Of a stretch of 8,801 nt of DNA, positions 1 through 8,233 are shown one piece after another. This stretch comes from an uncultured Bacillota bacterium (GTDB lineage: Bacteria; Bacillota; Clostridia; Caldicoprobacterales; UBA3941). Location: assembly GCA_937960725.1 (NCBI GenBank), contig CALGOY010000265.1, positions 1 to 8,801 on the forward strand. Direction: 5' to 3'. Position 1 is the first letter of the stretch, and each line of letters begins with the position of its first letter. The notes beneath the pieces are model-generated. The model made no database searches. It saw only the letters and a list, made by a program, of their open reading frames with translations, and was not told where the DNA came from. A program made the translations under genes and the position numbers.

Positions 1-17
1 CGACGCTCTTCCGATCT
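1..17. other. Illumina TruSeq adapter remnant at contig end
   Basis: These 17 bases equal the 3' end of the standard Illumina TruSeq adapter (CGACGCTCTTCCGATCT). Read on the minus strand they are AGATCGGAAGAGCGTCG, the form met when a read runs through its insert. The sulfatase reading frame continues without a break up to base 18 and stops making sense there, so the junction is exact. This is library sequence left in the assembly and should be trimmed. Confidence 0.95.
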
Positions 18-353
18 CCCGCTTTTGCCAGTACGTCGGTAAAGCACTCTATATCTTCTCTGAGGCTACTATCCCTTCCCGCCTTACAGTTTACTTTCAC
101 TCCATTTTGCTCAGGAAATCTGCCAGACATAAGCATCGCCCTAAATGGGCTGCATACTGGCTGAGTACTTATAGCTTGGCTAAACACTATACTCTCATCT
201 GCAAATCTATCCAGATTAGGAGTGTGTACGGGATCACTGGTGCCGTTTATTGCCCCCCCTATATTTTTCTCTGGACCAAAATCCCATCGCTTGCCGGCGA
301 AATTGGTCGGGCATTATAAATACTACATTAGGATATCGTGTGTTTTGACTCAT
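18..353 (-). CDS. Sulfatase (Cys-type, S1 family), N-terminal fragment with an apparent frameshift
   Basis: Predicted sulfate-ester hydrolase of the alkaline-phosphatase fold; substrate unknown, with sulfated glycans plausible given the neighbours. ATG at 351-353 follows GGGAAGGAG with about 10 bases between. It begins MSQNTRYPNVVFIMPDQ with no signal peptide, so it is probably cytoplasmic; Asp16 of the PDQ segment is at the usual first metal-ligand position. As written the frame stops at TGA 234-236 after 39 codons. Removing one G from the 7-G run (plus-strand C at 253-259) joins it to a clear sulfatase continuation: DPVHTPNLDRFADES, then PVCSPFR, whose Cys (bases 152-154, residue 67 after repair) heads the C-x-P-x-R motif that becomes formylglycine, then FTDVLAKAG. 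In anaerobes this Cys is normally oxidised by a radical-SAM maturase (anSME), not visible here. About 112 of a typical 450-500 residues are present; the rest lies beyond the contig end. The break may be sequencing error, a true mutation or slippage. Confidence 0.85.
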
Positions 354-390
354 TAGCTGATATCTCCTTCCCTATTTAGAAAAATGGCCA

Positions 391-421
391 TAAAAAGAAG
401 GGATCTCTTAAGACCCCTTCT
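391..421 (-). terminator. Intrinsic terminator after the VOC gene
   Basis: On the minus strand, AGAAGGGG-type arms pair: 396-402 with 415-421 (7 bp), one A-C mismatch (403/414), then 404-406 with 411-413 (3 bp), and a 4-base loop CTTA. A short T tract (complement of 391-395) follows. It lies 29 bases past the stop codon at 450 and about 40 bases before the sulfatase start. The sulfatase therefore either has its own promoter overlapping this hairpin or depends on read-through; I see no good promoter here. Confidence 0.65.
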
Positions 422-449
422 CAGTCATGAATTATCCGCTAAGTGAAAA

Positions 450-821
450 CTATCTATTCTTCGGAATAATTTCAATCCAGTATCCATCAGGATCTTCTAT
501 GAAATATATGCCCATTTCCTTATTTTCAAAGCAAATGCATCCCATCTCTTTGTGATGCTTGTATGCAGCATCAAAGTCATCCACCACAAAAGCTAGATGG
601 ATTTCATTATCTGATAGATCGTAGGGCTCTTTCCTATCCCTTAGCCAAGTAAGCTCTATCTGATGCTCAGTTTCTCCATCCCCCATAAAAACAAGGATAA
701 AACTTCCATCATCGGCTTCTTTTCTCCTTATTTCTTCTAGACCTAAGGCCTCCTTATAGAAAGCTATGCTTTTTTCTAGGTCAAGCACGTTAAAATTTGT
801 GTGAGCCATTGTAAATTTCAT
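450..821 (-). CDS. VOC-family protein, glyoxalase I (lactoylglutathione lyase)-like
   Basis: A 123-residue single-domain vicinal-oxygen-chelate protein, close in length to bacterial glyoxalase I (about 130-135). Two beta-alpha-beta-beta-beta modules can be followed: residues 4-60 (AHTNFNVLDLEKSIAFY) and 72-120 (IHLAFVVDDFDAAY to EDPDGYWIEII). All four metal-ligand positions of GloA are present: His7, Glu56 (in IELTW), His75 and Glu117, so a metal-dependent lyase is likely. Members detoxify methylglyoxal via a thiol hemithioacetal; many Clostridia lack glutathione, so another thiol or a related substrate is possible. ATG 819-821 follows AAAGGAGAGG with good spacing. It may be co-transcribed with the metallo-hydrolase gene 98 bases upstream, since I find no convincing promoter in between, and it ends at a terminator (391-421). 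No gene symbol is given because gloA activity is not proven. Confidence 0.88.
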   Translation of the reverse strand: MKFTMAHTNFNVLDLEKSIAFYKEALGLEEIRRKEADDGSFILVFMGDGETEHQIELTWLRDRKEPYDLSDNEIHLAFVVDDFDAAYKHHKEMGCICFENKEMGIYFIEDPDGYWIEIIPKNR

Positions 822-904
822 TGTATCCTCTCCTTTTTATATATTAGATTTTTTTAATATTTATTAGGCTTTAATAAGCGATTTCTTGCCATCATTTAAT
901 CTAT

Positions 905-920
905 GGGTTTTATAAAGCCC
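905..920. repeat. Short inverted repeat at the end of the metallo-hydrolase gene
   Basis: GGGTTTTATAAAGCCC reads nearly the same on both strands (one G-T wobble pair). It overlaps the last base of the stop codon of the gene ending at 920. No T tract follows on the minus strand, so it is a weak terminator at best. The gap 822-919 is otherwise AT-rich and holds the VOC ribosome site. Confidence 0.35.
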
Positions 921-1654
921 TATATAATAATCTTCTGTCCTCTTCTGGATATAACAATTACTTTAGATGAGAGAGCTCCAACCCTATCAGCAAACTCTTT
1001 AGTGATAGAATATTGCTCTCCAAAATGCATGGGGATAAATATTTCGGGCTCCATATGCTTTATAAAATACTCCCCTCCCATATAGTAATATTCTTTCAGC
1101 CTAGGATCAACAGGGAAAAAAGCAACATCTATTTTCTCCCCTTTTATTTTCTCCATTTCTACTACAAACTTTTGATAGTCTTCCTCCAACTCCTCAGGAG
1201 TGGATTCATAATACCAGTACCAGCAGTTTAAATCCCCAGCATGAAATATATTTAATCCGTCTAGCTCAACACAAAAGGACACTCCCTCATCGGTTGAGCC
1301 ATAAGTCTTTACCCTTATATCCTCTTGTACAATCTCCTGATATGGATCCATTTTGTAGCAGTTAGGATTATCCTCCTGCGTTTGAACATCGCTGCTTAAA
1401 AAATATCGGATTTTGGGATTTGCCTCAGCCCATTGAAAAATTATTGGGTTAAAGTGATCGTAGTGGCTATGGGATACAAACACGCATACATTATCATGTT
1501 GTTCTAAATCCTCTGCTGATATGACCCCATTGTTGATATTCCTTTCGCCACTATCGGGTTTATCGTTATAATAATCGAATATTAAGAAATGCTCCTTTGT
1601 TTTTACTGCAAATCCACTGTGGTACAGATAATACACAGCCGCTCTTTCTTTCAT
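920..1654 (-). CDS. MBL-fold metallo-hydrolase, function unknown
   Basis: A 244-residue metallo-beta-lactamase-fold protein. The signature H-x-H-x-D-H is at residues 62-67 (VSHSHYDHF), followed by HAGD at 138-141 (Asp141 as likely bridging ligand) and a terminal His210 in PMHFGEQY. The N-terminus YYLYHSGFAV matches the opening strands of stand-alone MBL hydrolases (Lactamase_B_3/UlaG-like) rather than true beta-lactamases. No signal peptide, so cytoplasmic. Between His67 and the HAGD motif there is no histidine, so the usual motif-3 ligand is absent or moved (His138 is the only candidate). The ATG at 1652-1654 is forced by an in-frame TAG eight codons upstream, yet its ribosome site is unusual: AGGGG ends about 19 bases upstream and GGGAGG about 30, with GTAG/CTAC arms between that could fold and bring one closer. 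Substrate cannot be told; it is divergent from the methyltransferase gene. Confidence 0.85.
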   Translation of the reverse strand: MKERAAVYYLYHSGFAVKTKEHFLIFDYYNDKPDSGERNINNGVISAEDLEQHDNVCVFVSHSHYDHFNPIIFQWAEANPKIRYFLSSDVQTQEDNPNCYKMDPYQEIVQEDIRVKTYGSTDEGVSFCVELDGLNIFHAGDLNCWYWYYESTPEELEEDYQKFVVEMEKIKGEKIDVAFFPVDPRLKEYYYMGGEYFIKHMEPEIFIPMHFGEQYSITKEFADRVGALSSKVIVISRRGQKIII

Positions 1655-1822
1655 ATATAGTAGGGAGATTTTCTACCCCTTTGATCCTCCCTTCTTTTGA
1701 TTTATTTTCAAGCTTTTTTCATATAATACCACAAATTTCAATAGACTGCTAATATATCTTTAAGTTTTCCATAAAATAATTCAAAAATTCCAAAGTAAGT
1801 GATATAAAAAGCTGGACTATTT

Positions 1823-1850
1823 TTGTAAACTGGTTATTAGAGATTATAGA
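1823..1850 (+). promoter_or_regulatory. Candidate sigma-A promoter for the methyltransferase gene
   Basis: TTGTAA (1823-1828), a 16-base spacer and TATAGA (1845-1850), each 4 of 6 to consensus. Start of transcription would be near 1857, giving a leader of about 23 bases with a GGGGG ribosome site (1868-1872) before ATG 1880. The rest of the divergent gap 1655-1879 is AT-rich; I could not place a convincing promoter for the leftward metallo-hydrolase gene. Confidence 0.4.
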
Positions 1851-1879
1851 ATAGATTACTGTATAAAGGGGGAATCTAT

Positions 1880-2917
1880 ATGACTTCTCTTGAAAGGGTA
1901 TCCTTAATACTTCAACATAAAGAGGCAGATCGCGTTCCCGTATACCCGCTTATCAATAGCATCTCCAGGCTATACACCGGCATAGACTATGCTCGCTGGT
2001 GTCAAGATACAGAACTCTGTGCCGAATCCATCATAAAGGCTACGGAGGACATAGATGTAGATATAATTTGCTCTTTAGTGGATCTATCGGTAGAAGCGGC
2101 GGATCTTGGTCAGAGAATTGAATATCCTAAAAATGAAGCAGCCCGTCCCCACTATCATGACAAATTGATAAAAACTATTGACGATTACAAGAAGATCGAA
2201 CCTATCAACCCCCGCAAAACTCCCCGTATGAGCGAGCACATCAGGCTATGCGATCTATTGGTTAAGGCTAAAGGAAAAGAAAAGCCAATAGTTGCATTTG
2301 TTTTTGGGCCTCTCGGGATACTTAGTATGATGCGGGGACAGCAGAATATGTTCATGGATATAATTGATGATCCTGATGCTATGAAGGGGGCTTTAGAAGC
2401 TATTACTGAGACTTTAATGGAATACGTCACAGCTCTTATGGAAACTGGAGTCCACGCCATTATGTTCGATACATTGTTTGCTTCCCAATCTATAATGAGC
2501 AAGGAAATGTGGGACGAGTTTGAAGGACCCTATGTTGAGCGTCTAGCTAAGCATGTTCATGACAGCGGCTGTATGGTAATGATCCACAACTGCGGAAATG
2601 GAATCTATTTCGACGTTCAAATTAAGAGAATGCAGCCCCAAGCTATATCCTTCCTCCATGTACCTGATGACTGCTCTAGTTTTGAGGAAACTAAACAAAA
2701 ATACGGAGATAAGACTACCCTGATCGGATACGTTCCTCCTAGCTTTATTATGAATGCCACTGCTGAAGAGGTAGAAGCTGAATGCAAGAGAGAAATAGAT
2801 ATTATGAAGAAAGGCGGAGGCTTTATCCTTGCTACAGGGTGCGAATATCCTGCCAATTCATCTCCGGACAATGCAAAAGTAATGGTGCGGGTTGCTAAGG
2901 AATATGGAAAATATTAA
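1880..2917 (+). CDS. URO-D/MtaA-family corrinoid methyltransferase
   Basis: A 345-residue TIM-barrel protein of the uroporphyrinogen decarboxylase superfamily, in the methyltransferase branch (MtaA, MtbA, CmuA) and not the heme-pathway enzyme. The N-terminal TSLERVSLILQHKEADRVPV is typical of the superfamily. The zinc site of the methyltransferases is present: His236-x-Cys238 (MIHNCGNG) and Cys321 (ATGCEYP). That site activates a thiol or similar acceptor that takes a methyl group from a methylated corrinoid protein. MtaA is about 340 residues, so this is full length. No signal peptide. The convergent neighbour is a MetH-activation-domain protein, which fits corrinoid methyl transfer. No corrinoid-binding (MtaC-like) or substrate-specific (MtaB-like) gene lies in the window, so donor and acceptor are unknown. 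ATG 1880 has a GGGGG ribosome site 7 bases upstream. Family assignment is firm; exact reaction is not. Confidence 0.88.
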   Translation: MTSLERVSLILQHKEADRVPVYPLINSISRLYTGIDYARWCQDTELCAESIIKATEDIDVDIICSLVDLSVEAADLGQRIEYPKNEAARPHYHDKLIKTIDDYKKIEPINPRKTPRMSEHIRLCDLLVKAKGKEKPIVAFVFGPLGILSMMRGQQNMFMDIIDDPDAMKGALEAITETLMEYVTALMETGVHAIMFDTLFASQSIMSKEMWDEFEGPYVERLAKHVHDSGCMVMIHNCGNGIYFDVQIKRMQPQAISFLHVPDDCSSFEETKQKYGDKTTLIGYVPPSFIMNATAEEVEAECKREIDIMKKGGGFILATGCEYPANSSPDNAKVMVRVAKEYGKY

Positions 2918-2934
2918 TTAAAAAAGTATTAATT

Positions 2935-2979
2935 AAAAGTAAAGGGCTTCTGTTGCAATGAATCCCTTTACTTTTTTTT
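2935..2979. terminator. Bidirectional terminator between convergent genes
   Basis: Perfect 12-bp arms AAAAGTAAAGGG (2935-2946) and CCCTTTACTTTT (2964-2975) enclose a 17-base loop with a further TTC/GAA pairing. Eight T's (2972-2979) follow on the plus strand. On the minus strand the arm is followed by TTTTAATTAATAC and six T's. It serves the methyltransferase gene ending at 2917 and the activation-protein gene ending at 2968. The plus-strand T tract is read on the other strand as the final Lys codons of the latter gene, whose TAA lies inside the stem. Confidence 0.88.
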
Positions 2980-3651
2980 GTACTTAACATGTAGCAAAGC
3001 ATCGTAAGAGGCTCTGCGTCCAGGACAATTTTCCCTAGCACATAGCTTGCAGTTTTCAAAGTTGGTCTCCGTTGCAAACTGTATACCTGACACCGACTTG
3101 GTAGGTATCATCAGATAGCTATCAGTTAGCTCGACGCCTATATGTAGCTTGGGATCCTCAAGGATGCTAAACAGCTGCGGCTGCTGAGTGATAGGCCAGT
3201 CTTCTAAAGAGCCCGGATTCATGCTGGAAGTTTTGCCAGGATGAAAGGTATCGTCCAGATGCCTGATAAAAGCTCTAGTTGCTTCTTCTAGAGCCATTTT
3301 CATTATCTCGTCTGCCCAAAATCTTTCCAACAAATCTTCCAATGATTCAGCCCATTCTTCAAGTTCCTTACCACAGGTACACACATATGGGAATACTCTA
3401 TATACGGAATCTAAATTTATTCGCAATATCCGGCTGTCCAGCCTGACACCATCGACTACTACATAGTCTTCTCCTTTTTCATCGACCGATGCTTGTTTAT
3501 ACAGAACCTTAGGCCTAGCAATCCTTCTAGCAGCCTCCACCAGATTCATCACTTGCTCTGCGTAATCATCTTCTCTAGCCATATGAATCCTTTTAAACAG
3601 TGCATCTATATCTATATCAAATGGAAAAGAATCTAACACAATAATATCCAT
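2968..3651 (-). CDS. MetH-activation-domain protein (vitamin B12-dependent methionine synthase activation domain, TM0269-like)
   Basis: A 227-residue stand-alone relative of the C-terminal, SAM-binding reactivation domain of cobalamin-dependent methionine synthase. The matching stretch is PGSLEDWP (146-153) followed by IGVELTDSYLMIPTKSVSGI (171-190), equivalent to the MetH PGYP and LTES-M-P-SVSG elements. In MetH this domain holds SAM for reductive methylation of inactive cob(II)alamin. Family members lie beside corrinoid methyltransferases and MetH proteins that lack the domain, as here with the URO-D methyltransferase. Cys91/Cys93 and a C-terminal C-x2-C-x4-C (201, 204, 209) are possible metal or redox ligands; the tail is a typical CPGRRASYD. 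I start at ATG 3649-3651 because AAGGGA lies 9 bases upstream. A longer frame from 3693 would run through the TATAAT promoter at 3683-3688. Probably cytoplasmic and singly transcribed. Confidence 0.85.
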   Translation of the reverse strand: MDIIVLDSFPFDIDIDALFKRIHMAREDDYAEQVMNLVEAARRIARPKVLYKQASVDEKGEDYVVVDGVRLDSRILRINLDSVYRVFPYVCTCGKELEEWAESLEDLLERFWADEIMKMALEEATRAFIRHLDDTFHPGKTSSMNPGSLEDWPITQQPQLFSILEDPKLHIGVELTDSYLMIPTKSVSGIQFATETNFENCKLCARENCPGRRASYDALLHVKYKKK

Positions 3652-3682
3652 AAATCCCATTCCCTTCTTATTTTTTAACAAT

Positions 3683-3711
3683 ATTATACACAATAATATA
3701 ATATGGGAAAA
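3683..3711 (-). promoter_or_regulatory. Promoter for the MetH-activation-domain gene
   Basis: On the minus strand a perfect -10 TATAAT is at 3688-3683. Transcription would start near 3676, about 25 bases before the ATG at 3651. The -35 is poor (TTTTCC at 3711-3706 with a 17-base spacer) and falls in the right-hand arm of the 18-bp hairpin at 3700-3742, so hairpin and promoter overlap. Confidence 0.5.
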
Positions 3712-3742
3712 TGAATTTCGGTATAATTCATTTTCCCATATT
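3700..3742. terminator. 18-bp hairpin after lacZ, likely (bidirectional) terminator
   Basis: Perfect 18-bp arms (3700-3717 and 3725-3742, core ATGGGAAAATGAATT) with a 7-base loop, beginning 18 bases after the beta-galactosidase stop. On the minus strand it is preceded by an A-rich run and followed by a weak T-rich stretch (ATATTATTG). On the plus strand it is followed by TTTTCTCTTTTTT, a better T tract, though no plus-strand gene reads into it. It may end lacZ transcription, block antisense entry into lacZ, or act as a protein site at the next promoter. Confidence 0.65.
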
Positions 3743-3759
3743 TTCTCTTTTTTAAGTAT

Positions 3760-6912
<3,153 letters not shown>

Positions 6913-6966
6913 CTATATCTCTCCTTCTATTATTTTTAATCTAATCTATTATTTGTTACAAGCATA

Positions 6967-6982
6967 ACCACTATACCACTAT
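6967..6982. repeat. Tandem 8-bp direct repeat in the lacZ leader
   Basis: ACCACTAT occurs twice head to tail (6967-6974, 6975-6982), and the pair is framed by GCATA (6962-6966) and TATGC (6980-6984). It lies between the promoter at 7052-7080 and the GTG start, so it would be in the 5' untranslated RNA, where GCATA/TATGC could close a small hairpin. A role is unproven. Confidence 0.4.
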
Positions 6983-7051
6983 GCAAACATAAGGGAATAG
7001 CTCGTATAATAGAGATGCTAAATGGAACACGGGTATTATAATTATATTGAT

Positions 7052-7080
7052 ATTATACAAAATATATACCTAATACTCAA
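7052..7080 (-). promoter_or_regulatory. lacZ promoter
   Basis: On the minus strand TTGAGT (7080-7075), a 17-base spacer and a perfect TATAAT (7057-7052). This is the best sigma-A-type promoter in the window. Transcription would start near 7045. The -35 is imperfect (4 of 6), as is common for activator-dependent promoters, and its TTG is the end of the shared motif at 7078-7106. Confidence 0.75.
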
Positions 7081-7106
7081 TCTAAATATATTGGCATTTA
7101 TATGTC
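7078..7106 (-). promoter_or_regulatory. Putative AraC-family operator upstream of lacZ
   Basis: On the minus strand GACATATAAA (7106-7097), then TGCC, then AATATA-TT-TAGATTG (7092-7078). The same two blocks occur upstream of the fucosidase gene at 8060-8094, in the same order and direction relative to the gene, with the second block abutting the -35 in both. A dyad ATGTC-N6-GACAT (7102-7117) overlaps the outer block. Position and two-block form suit an AraC-type activator; the match to the neighbouring regulator is inference. Confidence 0.55.
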
Positions 7107-7116
7107 TATATTGACA

Positions 7117-7938
7117 TCAGCTGTTTCGATATTCTAAAGGAGATAAGCCTGTGTTTTTCTTAAAAACTCGTGAAAAATAACTAGGATCATTAAATCCTAT
7201 TAAATCAGTGATTTCTTTTATGCTTAAAGTAGTATTACGCAACAATTGCTTAGCCTTATTCAATCTTAATCGATTAATATATTGGATTGGTGAACAGCCG
7301 ATATGTTCTTTAAAAAAACGGGTAAAATAGTTGGGGTGGAAATGAACAATTCGAGACAATTCATCTACTGTAATATTTTTAGATAAATTTTTTTCGATAT
7401 AGGCGAGCACTTCTAACAATTCATATGTAGAAGAATATGACGACAAATTAATAGATTTAATGTCAATATGCTCAAAGTACCATGCAAGAATCTGAAACAT
7501 CGCTCCCCTTGTTGCTAATATAGATGAAAACGTATCTTTTTCATAATTCAAAACCAAATTTCGAAATAATGGCTTCAATTGTGAATCATTAGGAACATCT
7601 ATGTAAATTGGCGTTTTTATTATATCAAAAAGATTTATATCGTTAATTTTTGCAGTAAAATGACACCAATATTTTAAAAAAGTAAATTCACTCGTTGTAG
7701 AATAGGATTGAATAACACCAGCAGGCATAAGAAAGAGTTGGCCTGGCTTAGGGTAATATTCATTATCTCCAATCCTAAGCCATCCTTCTCCATCTATTAT
7801 ATAATAAAATTTATTATATTCTGGTATATAATCTATATCTCTCCAATTCCGTGGGCATTGAGTGTAACCAGCAATGTCTACATTCACTTGAATATTAGAT
7901 AGAAAATTTTTAATCAAAAGAGCTTTATTGCTGTTCAT
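7117..7938 (-). CDS. AraC-family transcriptional regulator (cupin sensor)
   Basis: A 273-residue AraC/XylS-type regulator. The N-terminal half is an AraC-type cupin (about residues 20-110: YYIIDGEGWLRIGDNEYYPK, then PGQLFLMPAGVIQSY), expected to bind a sugar. The C-terminal 100 residues hold two helix-turn-helix units: ITVDELSRIVHFHPNYFTRFFKEHIGCSP is split as the first unit, and IKEITDLIGFNDPSYFSRVFKK followed by GLSPLEYR is the second, the latter being the family signature. No signal or membrane segment. ATG 7936-7938 follows a GGGGG ribosome site, the same style as the fucosidase gene. It sits between lacZ (same strand, 204 bases downstream) and the divergent fucosidase gene, and both carry the shared motif, so it is the likely local activator. 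lacZ has its own promoter just past this stop. The gene is AT-rich: two hand-counted 60-base lines give 28-30% G+C, against 40-58% in lacZ. Confidence 0.92.
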   Translation of the reverse strand: MNSNKALLIKNFLSNIQVNVDIAGYTQCPRNWRDIDYIPEYNKFYYIIDGEGWLRIGDNEYYPKPGQLFLMPAGVIQSYSTTSEFTFLKYWCHFTAKINDINLFDIIKTPIYIDVPNDSQLKPLFRNLVLNYEKDTFSSILATRGAMFQILAWYFEHIDIKSINLSSYSSTYELLEVLAYIEKNLSKNITVDELSRIVHFHPNYFTRFFKEHIGCSPIQYINRLRLNKAKQLLRNTTLSIKEITDLIGFNDPSYFSRVFKKNTGLSPLEYRNS

Positions 7939-8059
7939 AATATCCCCCGCTTATAATATTCTCATGTGTATGGAAATCCATAATATTTAGATATTTGTTG
8001 TCGAGTTTGAACACATCCATGCTACTTTAATACTAACTGTTATATATAGAGCTTGAATT

Positions 8060-8094
8060 GACATATAAACCTTATGGCAAATATAGATAGATTG
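8060..8094 (+). promoter_or_regulatory. Putative AraC-family operator upstream of the fucosidase gene
   Basis: GACATATAAA (8060-8069), then CCTTATGGC, then AATATA-GA-TAGATTG (8080-8094). The first block is identical over 10 bases, and the second over 13 of 15, to the site upstream of lacZ. Spacing between blocks is 6 bases longer than at lacZ. The preceding bases make a perfect TTGACA (8058-8063) that could also serve as a -35 with TATAGA (8082-8087, 18-base spacer), an alternative reading of this site. Confidence 0.55.
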
Positions 8095-8120
8095 CACATA
8101 TTATTTAATATTAGAATTAT
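8092..8120 (+). promoter_or_regulatory. Candidate fucosidase promoter aligned with the lacZ promoter
   Basis: Aligning the shared motif puts TTGCAC (8092-8097) where lacZ has TTGAGT. A 17-base spacer then gives AATTAT (8115-8120, 4 of 6 to TATAAT). The elements are weak, as expected if an activator is needed. Competing choices are TTGACA/TATAGA at 8058-8087 and TTGCGA/TAAATA at 8178-8206. Confidence 0.35.
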
Positions 8121-8233
8121 ACAATAATAAGTTAGAAATTTTCATTTTTATTATATCATACTTCTAATACAATAAAATTGCGATAATTTAGTATTACCTC
8201 TAAATAGTTAAATATATGGGGGGATAAAATATT

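Larger units (their letters stand above)
7939..8233. other. AT-rich divergent control region between regulator and fucosidase genes
   Basis: A 295-base non-coding gap. It holds GGGGG ribosome sites for both genes, the shared operator-like motif (8060-8094) and a candidate fucosidase promoter. Near the regulator there is a short dyad TATGGA-AA-TCCATA (7969-7982), a possible autoregulatory site. TATTAGAA (8109-8116) and TTCTAATA (8162-8169) form distant 8-bp arms, which may be chance in such AT-rich DNA. I could not choose a promoter for the regulator with confidence, and see no RNA gene or small coding region. Confidence 0.5.

Noticed and set aside
107..319. Plus-strand open frame opposite the sulfatase
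   Set aside because: The minus strand encodes recognisable sulfatase sequence in this stretch, and the plus-strand peptide has no family features or ribosome site.
384..391. ATGGCCAT palindrome before the sulfatase gene as an operator
   Set aside because: Eight bases only, not repeated near other promoters in the window; likely chance.
905..920. Strong terminator for the metallo-hydrolase gene
   Set aside because: The palindrome is real but AT-rich in its core, has a wobble pair and no T tract on the minus strand.
1880..2917. Heme-pathway uroporphyrinogen decarboxylase (hemE)
   Set aside because: The H-x-C and GCE zinc-site motifs are those of corrinoid methyltransferases, and no heme genes are nearby.
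3652..3693. Longer start (14 extra codons) for the MetH-activation-domain protein
   Set aside because: The extra codons run through a perfect TATAAT promoter box and have no ribosome site; AAGGGA sits correctly for the ATG at 3651.
6955..6971. Possible catabolite-repression (cre) site upstream of lacZ
   Set aside because: TGTTACAAGCATAACCA has the TG...CA frame but lacks the central CG and several fixed positions of the cre consensus.
6961..6985. tRNA-like D-arm wording (GGTATAGTGGTTA on the minus strand)
   Set aside because: No acceptor stem, anticodon arm or T-arm can be built around it; it arises from the 8-bp tandem repeat.
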